Of a stretch of 7,763 nucleotides of DNA, positions 1 through 6,216 are shown piece by piece. Source of the stretch: Alphaproteobacteria bacterium. GTDB lineage: Bacteria > Pseudomonadota > Alphaproteobacteria > M2410. The notes under the pieces were generated by a model, which was not told the origin of the DNA, did no database searches, and saw nothing but the letters and a program-made list of their open reading frames with translations. Positions within the stretch are counted from its first letter, which is position 1, and each line of letters starts with the position of its first letter. The DNA lies in contig JAJFIN010000442.1 in the NCBI GenBank assembly GCA_021774955.1, positions 1-7,763 of the forward strand, read 5' to 3'. The position numbers and the translations under genes are program-made.

Positions 1-149
1 GCCATGGCAGCAGCAGCCTTGCCAGCTCCAACCACGATCGTTCGCCCTCGAGGCGCTGCAGGCAGATGCTCGAGCAGCACGGTGCTAGGCATACAAGCTG
101 TTACCGCTGCATGAAACATGTCCAGCATCAATTGGCGTGGCGCAACCAT
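1..149 (-). CDS. gckA: Glycerate 2-kinase (GckA/TtuD, MOFRL family), N-terminal fragment
   Basis: The first 49 codons are present; the rest lies beyond the left edge. Family members are about 420 residues long and phosphorylate D-glycerate to 2-phosphoglycerate with ATP in the cytoplasm; older annotations call them hydroxypyruvate reductase TtuD. What is seen: an N-terminal helix reading APRQLMLDMFHAAV, then HLPAAPRGRTIVVGAGKAA (residues about 28-46), the family's hallmark opening with a proline-rich linker, a Rossmann-like first strand and the GAGKA loop. The ATG at 149-147 is chosen because homologues start a few residues before the PR-x-L helix and because AGAGGGG lies just upstream. The frame stays open upstream to an ATG at 242, but those extra 31 residues look unlike the family. 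It is divergent from the receptor gene across a shared control region. In allantoin-using bacteria such kinases end the glyoxylate-to-glycerate branch, which fits the purine genes here. The symbol is by family; ttuD or glxK are equivalents. Confidence 0.85.
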   Translation of the reverse strand, partial: MVAPRQLMLDMFHAAVTACMPSTVLLEHLPAAPRGRTIVVGAGKAAAAM

Positions 150-263
150 CGACCCCTCTGCAAAGCCCCTACCATAAGCAACCTTACCGGGTTTCACACA
201 AAAGATCTGCCAAAATATCCTGGTGTGGCATTTACGTATCATCTGGACTCAAAGGAGCGGCCT

Positions 264-277
264 GCGCTACATAGCGC
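264..277. repeat. Perfect 14-base palindrome in the gckA/receptor control region
   Basis: GCGCTA (264-269) and TAGCGC (272-277) are exact reverse complements around a two-base centre. The centre is too short for a good RNA hairpin and no T-tract follows on either strand, so a protein-binding site is likelier than a terminator. It lies between the operator cluster at 294-338 and the glycerate kinase start, where it could affect the leftward gene. It may be chance. Confidence 0.4.
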
Positions 278-293
278 CTGCAAATGACGTAAT

Positions 294-338
294 TTGGTTT
301 ACAATAATTCCGTCGATTGTTTACAATTTGATCACAAT
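294..338. promoter_or_regulatory. Operator cluster: ATTGT-NN-ACAAT palindrome with two degenerate copies
   Basis: The core ATTGTTTACAAT (316-327) is a perfect dyad with 5-base arms and a 2-base centre. Two further 12-base sites keep the right half ACAAT but only three of five left-half bases: TTGGTTTACAAT (294-305) and TTTGATCACAAT (327-338). Their starts are 22 and 11 bases from the core, so all three would face the same side of the helix. GTTTACAAT is directly repeated at 297-305 and 319-327. The core palindrome recurs upstream of uraH with only a central base changed. Sites of the type TTGT-N-ACAA are common for GntR-family (FCD) regulators; that family assignment is inference. The position between divergent genes would let one protein control both. 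Confidence 0.6.
298..327 (+). promoter_or_regulatory. Candidate sigma-70 promoter of the TonB-dependent receptor gene
   Basis: A -35 like TTTACA (298-303, five of six consensus bases) is followed after 18 bases by a -10 like TACAAT (322-327, five of six). Transcription would begin near 334, leaving a leader of about 85 bases. The -10 lies inside the ATTGTTTACAAT palindrome, so a protein bound there should block polymerase. The prediction is from consensus only. Confidence 0.45.
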
Positions 339-418
339 CATCAAACACGGGCCTTTCTGCCCTCATCGCTAGAGCAACAGAAAGACAAGTGTGCATTTCA
401 ATGTTCGGGGGTTCTTAA

Positions 419-2614
419 ATGAACAAGGGAAAACTAATACGAAATACTGTGCTGGGTAGCGCAGTATCTGCAATGGCTTTAACAGCAGGGCTCACCGCCC
501 CCGTTCAAGCACAAATTGATGAGATTATTGTCACGGCTCAAAGGCGGCCTGAAAACCTCCAGCGTGTTCCGATTTCGGTGACCGCTGTTTCCGGCGAGAA
601 ATTCGATTCGATGTTCTTGGCTGGTGACGACATTCTAGCGCTGGCCGCACGCGTGCCAAGCCTCTACGCAGAATCATCCAACGGACGTGTTGCCCCGCGC
701 TTTTATATTCGTGGCTTAGGTAATACCGACTTTGATCTTGCCGCATCGCAACCCGTTTCCATCATTATGGACGACGTTGTGCTCGAGAATGTGGTTTTAA
801 AAAGTTCACCAATCTTCGACATCGAACAAGTTGAAGTTCTGCGCGGCCCACAAGGCACATTGTTTGGTCGTAACACACCAGCTGGTATCGTGAAGTTCAC
901 GACCAGAAAACCAACCCATGAATTCGATGCCTACGGCACTGTGTCTTATGGCACATATGGAAACACGACTCTCGAAGGCGCCGTTGGCGGTTCTCTTTCA
1001 GAAGGCGTTTTAGCCGCACGCGGATCATTCCTTTACCAAAAGCGTGATGATTACATCGACAATACATTCACCGGTCAATCAGACGCGCTTGGCGGCTTTC
1101 ATGAGCTCGCTGGTCGGATTCAATTGCTGTGGACACCTTCTGATGACCTAAGTGTTTTGTTGAATGCCCACGGTCGCTCTCTTGAAGGTACGGCTGCTAT
1201 TTTCCGGGCTAACATCCTGACCACGGGTAGCAACAGCATCAACGGAAATTTCGACCGTGATAGCGTTGCCTTTGACGGCGGCATCAATAACCCGCAGGAA
1301 TATGATGGCTACGGTGGATCAGCTAATGTTAGTTACGAATTCGGCGGTGTGACGTTAACTTCCATCACAGCCTACGAAACCACCGACGGCTTTAGTCGAG
1401 GCGATATTGATGGTGGCAACCCTGCTGGGCCGGGTTTCATTCCATTCCAGTCGGACACACAAGACAGCATCGACGATCTCGACCAATTCACTCAAGAGAT
1501 TCGATTGGCAAGCCAAGACACAGATGGATATTCGTGGCAAATAGGCGCTTATTACTTCGACTCTGAGTTCACCATTACAACGAACCCATTCTTTGTCGCA
1601 CCATCAACACTGACCCATGAAAACACAGCATGGGCAGTATTTGGACAAGGAACAGTTGATGTTACGGAGCAGTTCCGTCTGACAGCAGGCATCCGTTTCA
1701 CAAGCGATGAAAAAGACTTAACGGTTCTCGCATCGCCGTTCCCAATCGCTCCGGTCTCAGTGTCTGACGAACAAGTCAGTTGGGATTTAAGCGCTACCTA
1801 TTTCGTCAATGATGATGTCAGTGTCTATGGCCGCATTGCTTCTGGTTTCAGAGGCCCAACGATCCAAGGTCGTGATGTTGCTTTCTTTGGCACACCTTCA
1901 ACCGCTAAATCAGAGACCATCATCTCCTATGAAGGCGGTGTTAAATCGGAGCTGTGGGAAGACAGAGCACGGATCAACCTCGCAGCCTATTACTGGAACA
2001 TGGATGACATCCAAATTTCAGCTGTAGGCGGCGCGGGCAATTTGATCCAACTGGTCAACGCCCAGGAAGCCGTTGGCTTTGGCTTTGAAGCCGATGCTGA
2101 GTTCTTGATCAGCGAAAATTTCTTAATGACATTCGGGCTGAGCTACAATGACACCGAAATTCAGGATCCAAACCTCCTCATCGGTGTTTGCGGATCTGGC
2201 CAATGTACACCCCTTGATCCGACATCAACCATTCCAACTGTACCGTTCCCAACGACTGTTGCAGCTGTGGATGGCAATCCATTGCCGAACGCACCCGAGG
2301 TTATTGTCAATGTAACGGCGCGCTATGGCATGCCGGTTGGTCCAGACCATGAAATGTTCTTCTTTACCGATTGGTCATATCAAGGCGACACCAATGTCTT
2401 CCTCTATGATTCCATCGAATACAAAACCGATGGGCAATTCGAAGGTGGTTTGAAATTGGGCTACCGCCGTAACGATGGTGCCTATGAACTGGCATTTTAT
2501 GCGCGCAACATCACCGATGAAGTTAACCTCAAAGGCGGCATTGACTTCAACAACAACACCGGCTTTGTCAACGAGCCGCGGGTAGTTGGATTTACCTTTA
2601 CTGCCAGACGTTAA
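419..2614 (+). CDS. TonB-dependent outer-membrane receptor, substrate unknown
   Basis: A 731-residue outer-membrane active transporter that would import a scarce or bulky ligand using energy passed on by TonB-ExbB-ExbD. Residues 1-31 form a Sec signal peptide (basic start, hydrophobic core, VQA before the cut). A TonB box DEIIVTA follows at 34-40. The plug domain spans about 44-165, with RFYIRGLG (94-101) and the conserved LRGPQGTLFGRNTPAG at 141-156. The remainder is a 22-strand-type beta-barrel rich in alternating aromatic strands, with a short-spaced cysteine pair (C591, C596) in a likely surface loop. The last strand GFTFTARR ends in arginine, not the usual aromatic residue. The start is supported by GGGGG (407-411) seven bases upstream and by the signal peptide. 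The receptor class resembles the broad alphaproteobacterial group, which gives no ligand. Its neighbours and the operator shared with uraH-xdhAB suggest a purine- or ureide-related substrate; this is inference. Confidence 0.93.
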   Translation: MNKGKLIRNTVLGSAVSAMALTAGLTAPVQAQIDEIIVTAQRRPENLQRVPISVTAVSGEKFDSMFLAGDDILALAARVPSLYAESSNGRVAPRFYIRGLGNTDFDLAASQPVSIIMDDVVLENVVLKSSPIFDIEQVEVLRGPQGTLFGRNTPAGIVKFTTRKPTHEFDAYGTVSYGTYGNTTLEGAVGGSLSEGVLAARGSFLYQKRDDYIDNTFTGQSDALGGFHELAGRIQLLWTPSDDLSVLLNAHGRSLEGTAAIFRANILTTGSNSINGNFDRDSVAFDGGINNPQEYDGYGGSANVSYEFGGVTLTSITAYETTDGFSRGDIDGGNPAGPGFIPFQSDTQDSIDDLDQFTQEIRLASQDTDGYSWQIGAYYFDSEFTITTNPFFVAPSTLTHENTAWAVFGQGTVDVTEQFRLTAGIRFTSDEKDLTVLASPFPIAPVSVSDEQVSWDLSATYFVNDDVSVYGRIASGFRGPTIQGRDVAFFGTPSTAKSETIISYEGGVKSELWEDRARINLAAYYWNMDDIQISAVGGAGNLIQLVNAQEAVGFGFEADAEFLISENFLMTFGLSYNDTEIQDPNLLIGVCGSGQCTPLDPTSTIPTVPFPTTVAAVDGNPLPNAPEVIVNVTARYGMPVGPDHEMFFFTDWSYQGDTNVFLYDSIEYKTDGQFEGGLKLGYRRNDGAYELAFYARNITDEVNLKGGIDFNNNTGFVNEPRVVGFTFTARR

Positions 2615-2637
2615 TCTCTGACAGACTAATAATTGCG

Positions 2638-2668
2638 AAGGGCTGCGGAATCTCGCAGCCCTTTTTTT
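2638..2668 (+). terminator. Intrinsic terminator after the receptor gene
   Basis: GGGCTGCG (2640-2647) pairs perfectly with CGCAGCCC (2654-2661) around a six-base loop, extended by two A-T pairs, and is followed at once by seven Ts (2662-2668). It starts 24 bases after the receptor stop. Read from the other strand the hairpin lacks a T-tract, so it should act mainly rightward, though the stem could also weakly stop amn transcripts. Confidence 0.92.
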
Positions 2669-2687
2669 GTTTGATACTTTTTTGTTT
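2663..2687. repeat. Short direct repeat TTTTTTGTTT between the convergent genes
   Basis: TTTTTTGTTT occurs at 2663-2672 and again at 2678-2687, a 15-base period. The first copy is the terminator's T-tract and the second overlaps the last codon region and stop of amn. It probably arose by local duplication or slippage in an A/T-rich stretch; no function is evident. Confidence 0.5.
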
Positions 2688-4164
2688 ACCGAAACGCTGG
2701 TTCTTCGAAACTTCTGAGTTTTCGAGAATGCAAGGTCCCCGCTGTCGCTTCATTGCGTAAAAGTTCAAGCGCTCGAATACCGATCTGCAAGTGCTGGCTG
2801 ACACTTTCTTCGTAGAATTGGTTCGCCATACCGGGCAGTTTGATCTCACCATGAAGCGGTCGGTCCGACACGCAAAGCAAAGTACCGTAAGGCACGCGGA
2901 AACGATAGCCATTAGCCGCAATGGTGGCAGATTCCATATCTATGCCGATTGCCCGCGATTGATTAAACCGGACCGACAATTCATCAAACCGCAATTCCCA
3001 ATTCCGGTCATCCGTCGTCACCACTGTGCCAGTGCGCAGCCGTTGTTTCATTTCACGGCCGGATAATTGCGTCACTTCACCCACGGCCTTCGATAACGCT
3101 TGCTGCACCTCAGCAATCGTCGGCAATGGGATCTCGCGCGGCAGCACCTGATTGAGAATGTTGTCGTCGCGCAAATAGGCGTGAGCTAATACATAATCCC
3201 CAAGACGCTGGCTTTGGCGCAAGCCCCCGCAATGGCCGACCATCAACCAAACATGAGGACGCATCACCGCGATATGGTCGGTGATCGTCTTGGCGTTTGA
3301 GGGGCCGATACCGATATTGACGAGCGTGATACCCATGCCGCGGCCTTCAACAAGATGATAGGCTGGCATCTGTGGGAGTTTTTCGAGAGACGCACCGGAT
3401 GGTGCCGAATCCTTTTGTGTTATTCGGTTACCTGGCTCAACAAAACAATCATATCGACCTTCTTCAATTTCTTTGAGTCCAAACTCGATGAATTCATCCA
3501 CATATCGCTGGTAATTGGTGAAAATAACAAACCGTTGAAAGTGACTTGGATCAGTAGCGGTGTAATGCTTCAGTCTGTGCAGGGAATAATCCACACGCTC
3601 AGCAGGAAACAATGAAAGGGGCCTTGCAAAGCCATCACCAATGCTGTGATAGCCATCAACGATGCCGTCATTGGTCTCAACAAGATTCGGCAAGTGAAAT
3701 GAGTGTTGAAGGTTACTGCGTTGTTCAGTGCTGAGTTTTGCAACCGCACGCTCAACCGCAAAAGTCAAAGGGATGGGAGCACGGCTACGACCAACATAAA
3801 GTTTGACCTTGTTGTTCTGAACCAACAGGTCCATCTGCTCCATCAGGTAATCGCGAAACAGATGGGGGGCGGCAATCGTCGTTCCGTAAATGCCAGCCTG
3901 AGACAATCGACCAAATGCCAGTGTGCTTGTACTTGCCGCATGTTTGGGATCGACCTCAACCGCGAGAAAAGGATAAGTGGCATCGCTACGACGTGCAAAG
4001 GTTTCACCCTGTCCATAGCGATCAAAGTCGCTCTTCACCAGCTCGAGGCTTTCCTCGTAGAGCATGACAATATGCTCAAGCGCTTTCTCGGCCTCAGTAA
4101 ATTTCTGAAAGTCGGAAGCCTCGATCAGTGAGCGAATTCCAGCCGGTATTGTTGCCCGTGCCAC
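2686..4164 (-). CDS. amn: AMP nucleosidase
   Basis: A cytoplasmic enzyme that hydrolyses AMP to adenine and ribose 5-phosphate (EC 3.2.2.4). At 492 residues it is close to the E. coli enzyme (484). The N-terminal regulatory AMN domain covers about 10-175. The C-terminal nucleoside-phosphorylase-like domain covers about 270-470. Motifs seen: GIGPSNAKTITDHIAV (285-300), GHCGGLR (310-316), the ribose-binding GIDMESATIAANGYR (407-421) and SDRP (433-436), whose aspartate D434 matches the catalytic acid position of the family. The start is GTG at 4164; AAGGA lies five bases upstream, an in-frame stop lies about 36 bases upstream, and no other start codon falls between. It converges on the receptor gene and diverges from uraH. 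Known family members are activated by ATP and inhibited by phosphate. Released adenine would feed purine catabolism after deamination, which suits the adjacent xanthine dehydrogenase operon. An ATTGTTG half-site (4187-4193) sits in its leader region. Confidence 0.95.
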   Translation of the reverse strand: MARATIPAGIRSLIEASDFQKFTEAEKALEHIVMLYEESLELVKSDFDRYGQGETFARRSDATYPFLAVEVDPKHAASTSTLAFGRLSQAGIYGTTIAAPHLFRDYLMEQMDLLVQNNKVKLYVGRSRAPIPLTFAVERAVAKLSTEQRSNLQHSFHLPNLVETNDGIVDGYHSIGDGFARPLSLFPAERVDYSLHRLKHYTATDPSHFQRFVIFTNYQRYVDEFIEFGLKEIEEGRYDCFVEPGNRITQKDSAPSGASLEKLPQMPAYHLVEGRGMGITLVNIGIGPSNAKTITDHIAVMRPHVWLMVGHCGGLRQSQRLGDYVLAHAYLRDDNILNQVLPREIPLPTIAEVQQALSKAVGEVTQLSGREMKQRLRTGTVVTTDDRNWELRFDELSVRFNQSRAIGIDMESATIAANGYRFRVPYGTLLCVSDRPLHGEIKLPGMANQFYEESVSQHLQIGIRALELLRNEATAGTLHSRKLRSFEEPAFR

Positions 4165-4295
4165 ATCGTTCCTTTCAGGTAAAACTATTGTTGGTCAAAA
4201 CCATCCGTACCACGCATGTCGAAGTCGGTAATAGGGGATCACACCAACACGATGGTATGAGCAATTAATATAGCCTCTATCATAAGGACCTTCAG

Positions 4296-4307
4296 ATTGT
4301 TGACAAT
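4296..4307. promoter_or_regulatory. Second copy of the ATTGT-NN-ACAAT operator, upstream of uraH-xdhAB
   Basis: ATTGTTGACAAT is a perfect dyad with the same arms and spacing as the core site at 316-327; only one central base differs. It covers the predicted -35 box of the uraH operon, a position suited to repression. It also lies about 130 bases upstream of amn, so it could influence both divergent units. Confidence 0.6.
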
Positions 4308-4329
4308 TTTATTGCCAATTGGTTACTAA
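4300..4329 (+). promoter_or_regulatory. Candidate sigma-70 promoter of the uraH-xdhA-xdhB operon
   Basis: A perfect TTGACA (4300-4305) lies inside the operator palindrome. The matching -10 is weak: TACTAA (4324-4329) after 18 bases. This would give a leader of about 30 bases that keeps the GAGGA ribosome site (4351-4355). An alternative extended -10, TGCTAAAAT (4341-4349), fits consensus better but would start the RNA at or after the GAGGA, so it is less attractive. Confidence 0.45.
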
Positions 4330-4330
4330 T
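4311..4330. promoter_or_regulatory. Overlapping dyads between the uraH promoter boxes
   Basis: Just after the main operator come ATTG-C-CAAT (4311-4319), CCAATTGG (4315-4322) and the near-palindrome ATTGGT-T-ACTAAT (4318-4330, one mismatched pair). They fill the spacer and -10 region of the predicted promoter. The last one resembles a degenerate relative of the main operator with one extra central base. They may be secondary sites for the same regulator or simply A/T-rich coincidence. Confidence 0.3.
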
Positions 4331-4367
4331 TTGGGAAACTTGCTAAAATAGAGGAATCAAAAACTGG

Positions 4368-4724
4368 ATGGGCCGTCTCACAACTCATGTGCTAGATACG
4401 ACGCATGGACGCCCTGCTGGCGGGGTAAAGATTCAACTTTTTCAGCGCGACAACAACCAGCAATATATCTTATCTGCTGAAACACACACTGACAAAGATG
4501 GTAGATGCGAAAGCCCCTTGCTCGAAGGCAAGAGCTTTGCCGAAGGGCTCTATCGCCTCGATTTTTTTGCTGCCGATTATTTCAAGCACGAGAAAGTAGA
4601 GCTGCCAGATCCCCCTTTCTTGGATGTTGTGAGCATCAATTTTGGTATTGCTAAGGCTGATGACAATTATCATGTACCGCTCTTGATTTCGCCCTATGGT
4701 TTCAGCACCTATCGCGGAAGTTGA
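4368..4724 (+). CDS. uraH: 5-Hydroxyisourate hydrolase (transthyretin-like protein)
   Basis: Hydrolyses 5-hydroxyisourate, the unstable product of uricase, to OHCU on the way to allantoin (EC 3.5.2.17). The family acts as a homotetramer. At 118 residues it has the usual bacterial length. The N-terminal signature LTTHVLDTTHGRPA (4-17) and the C-terminal YHVPLLISPYGFSTYRGS (101-118) are both present, and the YRGS end separates hydrolases from true transthyretins. The catalytic set is seen as H7, R46 (in DGR) and H102, with the closing YRGS at 115-118. There is no signal peptide, so it is probably cytoplasmic. The ATG is preceded by GAGGA at 4351-4355, a rather long 12-base spacing, but the family start fits exactly. 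It is the first gene of the operon and ends four bases before xdhA. Being placed ahead of the xanthine dehydrogenase genes ties it to purine degradation. Confidence 0.97.
   Translation: MGRLTTHVLDTTHGRPAGGVKIQLFQRDNNQQYILSAETHTDKDGRCESPLLEGKSFAEGLYRLDFFAADYFKHEKVELPDPPFLDVVSINFGIAKADDNYHVPLLISPYGFSTYRGS
4716..4720 (+). promoter_or_regulatory. Ribosome binding site that fixes the xdhA start
   Basis: GGAAG lies inside the last codons of uraH, eight bases before the ATG at 4729. It favours that start over the in-frame ATG at 4696, which would add 11 residues, overlap uraH by 29 bases and has no comparable site. Confidence 0.6.
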
Positions 4725-4728
4725 ACCC

Positions 4729-6216
4729 ATGACAATCCGGCGGAATACTGTTCGTTTTGTCCTGAACGGCGAGATTCACGAACTTGAAGATGTTGACCCG
4801 ACCCTTACAATTCTCGACTATGTGCGCAATCATTTACACCGTACCGGGACGAAAGAAGGGTGCCGCGAGGGCGATTGCGGCGCCTGTACCCTGGTATTGG
4901 GCGAATTGGTGGGTGATCAGATCAACTATCAAGCGATCAATTCTTGCATCACCTTTGCTCCCACCCTCAATGGTAAAGAACTCGTCACCATTGAGGATCT
5001 AGTGGGCGTTGATGGTAACCCACATCCTGTACAAAGGTCGATGGCCGACAATCACGCATCGCAATGTGGGTTTTGCACACCTGGATTTGTCATGTCTCTG
5101 TTCAGCCATTATCAAAATGACGGGCCTACAGACCGGCGGTCTATCAATGACGCGCTCGCAGGAAATCTTTGTCGGTGTACTGGCTACGGCCCCATCCTCA
5201 CCGCCGCACAAAAAATGTTTGAGTATGAAAATCCCGGTCATGAGAGACAACATCAAGACACAGCGCAGCTGCTTAAATCCATCCAAACAACAGAGCCTCT
5301 TGAAATCGAATTTACCGATCCGGCAACGCAATTAGCGAAGCGTTTCGTTGCGCCCAAATCGCTGATTGACCTGAAAGCAGCAATGGAAAAAAGCCCTGAA
5401 GCTGTTTTACTTGCCGGTGGAACCGATATCGGCTTATGGGTCACCAAACAAGGAAGAGTGCTCGAACCACTCATTTACCTTGGCGAGATAGCTGAGCTGA
5501 AAGAGGTTCGAGAAACCGAGGAGCACATCACTATCGGTTCAATGGTCTCTTACACGCAAGCCCATAATATCTTAGCCAAGCACTTTGTCGATTTCGGCGA
5601 AGTCATTCGCCGGATCGGGTCCACTCAAATACGCAATCTCGGCACCATCGGCGGAAACATTGCTAATGGTTCACCAGTCGGGGATACACTCCCTATACTG
5701 ATTTCTCTTGATGCAGAGATCATCCTAACATCACAGACTGGACAGAGAATCATCCCTCTTGAAAGTTATTTCATCAGCTACGGGGTACAGGACAAAAAGC
5801 CGGGAGAGTTTATTGAGAAAATCCTCATACCCAAACCAAAGGTCGGGGAGCGGCTTCTCGCTTACAAAATTTCAAAGCGGTTTGACCAAGATATTTCAGC
5901 CATCTGCGGTTCATTCTGGTTTCAAATCCAGGAGAACAAAATCACTGATATACGCATCGCCTTTGGCGGTATAGCGGAAATTCCCAAACGTGCAGACAAA
6001 ACCGAGCGAGCACTGGAGAAAAAGGAGCTGACACCAAAAACATTGGAAGAAGCGTTGAAAGCCATAGAAGGAGATTTCGCGCCCATCTCTGACATGCGGG
6101 CTTCTGCCAATTACCGTACGCTCGTCGCCAAAAAACTTCTTGAGAAAGCCTTCCTTGAGCTCACCAAACCAGATGAAAAAACGAGAGTTCTTGAAGCCGG
6201 GGAGGCCAATCAATGA
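4729..6216 (+). CDS. xdhA: Xanthine dehydrogenase small subunit (2Fe-2S and FAD)
   Basis: The electron-transfer subunit of the XdhAB complex: it takes electrons from the molybdenum site in XdhB through two iron-sulfur clusters to FAD and then NAD+. The protein is 495 residues, near the family norm. A plant-type 2Fe-2S domain has ligands C45, C50, C53 and C73. The second, helical 2Fe-2S domain has C113, C116, C148 and C150 (QCGFCTPG and GNLCRCTGYG). The FAD domain spans about 200-380, with LLAGGTDIGL (227-236) and GSTQIRNLGTIGGNIANGSP (297-316). A CO-dehydrogenase flavoprotein C-terminal domain covers about 375-475. All eight cluster cysteines are intact. The ATG at 4729 is preferred because residues then begin directly at the ferredoxin fold. 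It follows uraH by four bases, and its stop overlaps the xdhB start as ATGA, which implies translational coupling and matched subunit amounts. Confidence 0.97.
   Translation: MTIRRNTVRFVLNGEIHELEDVDPTLTILDYVRNHLHRTGTKEGCREGDCGACTLVLGELVGDQINYQAINSCITFAPTLNGKELVTIEDLVGVDGNPHPVQRSMADNHASQCGFCTPGFVMSLFSHYQNDGPTDRRSINDALAGNLCRCTGYGPILTAAQKMFEYENPGHERQHQDTAQLLKSIQTTEPLEIEFTDPATQLAKRFVAPKSLIDLKAAMEKSPEAVLLAGGTDIGLWVTKQGRVLEPLIYLGEIAELKEVRETEEHITIGSMVSYTQAHNILAKHFVDFGEVIRRIGSTQIRNLGTIGGNIANGSPVGDTLPILISLDAEIILTSQTGQRIIPLESYFISYGVQDKKPGEFIEKILIPKPKVGERLLAYKISKRFDQDISAICGSFWFQIQENKITDIRIAFGGIAEIPKRADKTERALEKKELTPKTLEEALKAIEGDFAPISDMRASANYRTLVAKKLLEKAFLELTKPDEKTRVLEAGEANQ

Noticed and set aside
66..287. 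Plus-strand open frame of 73 codons before the receptor
   Set aside because: It is antisense to the glycerate kinase start and its control region, has no ribosome site or recognisable domain, and its end runs into the GCGCTA palindrome region.
327..345. FNR-like site TTGAT...ATCAA upstream of the receptor
   Set aside because: The half-sites are separated by seven bases rather than the four needed for an FNR/Anr box, so it is better explained as part of the A/T-rich operator cluster.
2638..2668. Bidirectional terminator serving amn as well
   Set aside because: On the minus strand the stem is followed by CTTCGC-type sequence with no T-tract, so only rightward termination is supported.
2598..2921. 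Minus-strand open frame of 107 codons spanning the terminator
   Set aside because: It crosses the receptor terminator and overlaps the amn 3' end in another frame; the amn frame carries the conserved motifs.
3703..4131. Plus-strand open frame of 142 codons inside amn
   Set aside because: Fully antisense to a well-supported amn gene; the composition is that of a shadow frame and no motif is visible.
4696..4728. Upstream ATG as the start of xdhA
   Set aside because: It would overlap uraH by 29 bases and add 11 residues before the ferredoxin fold; the ATG at 4729 has GGAAG eight bases upstream.
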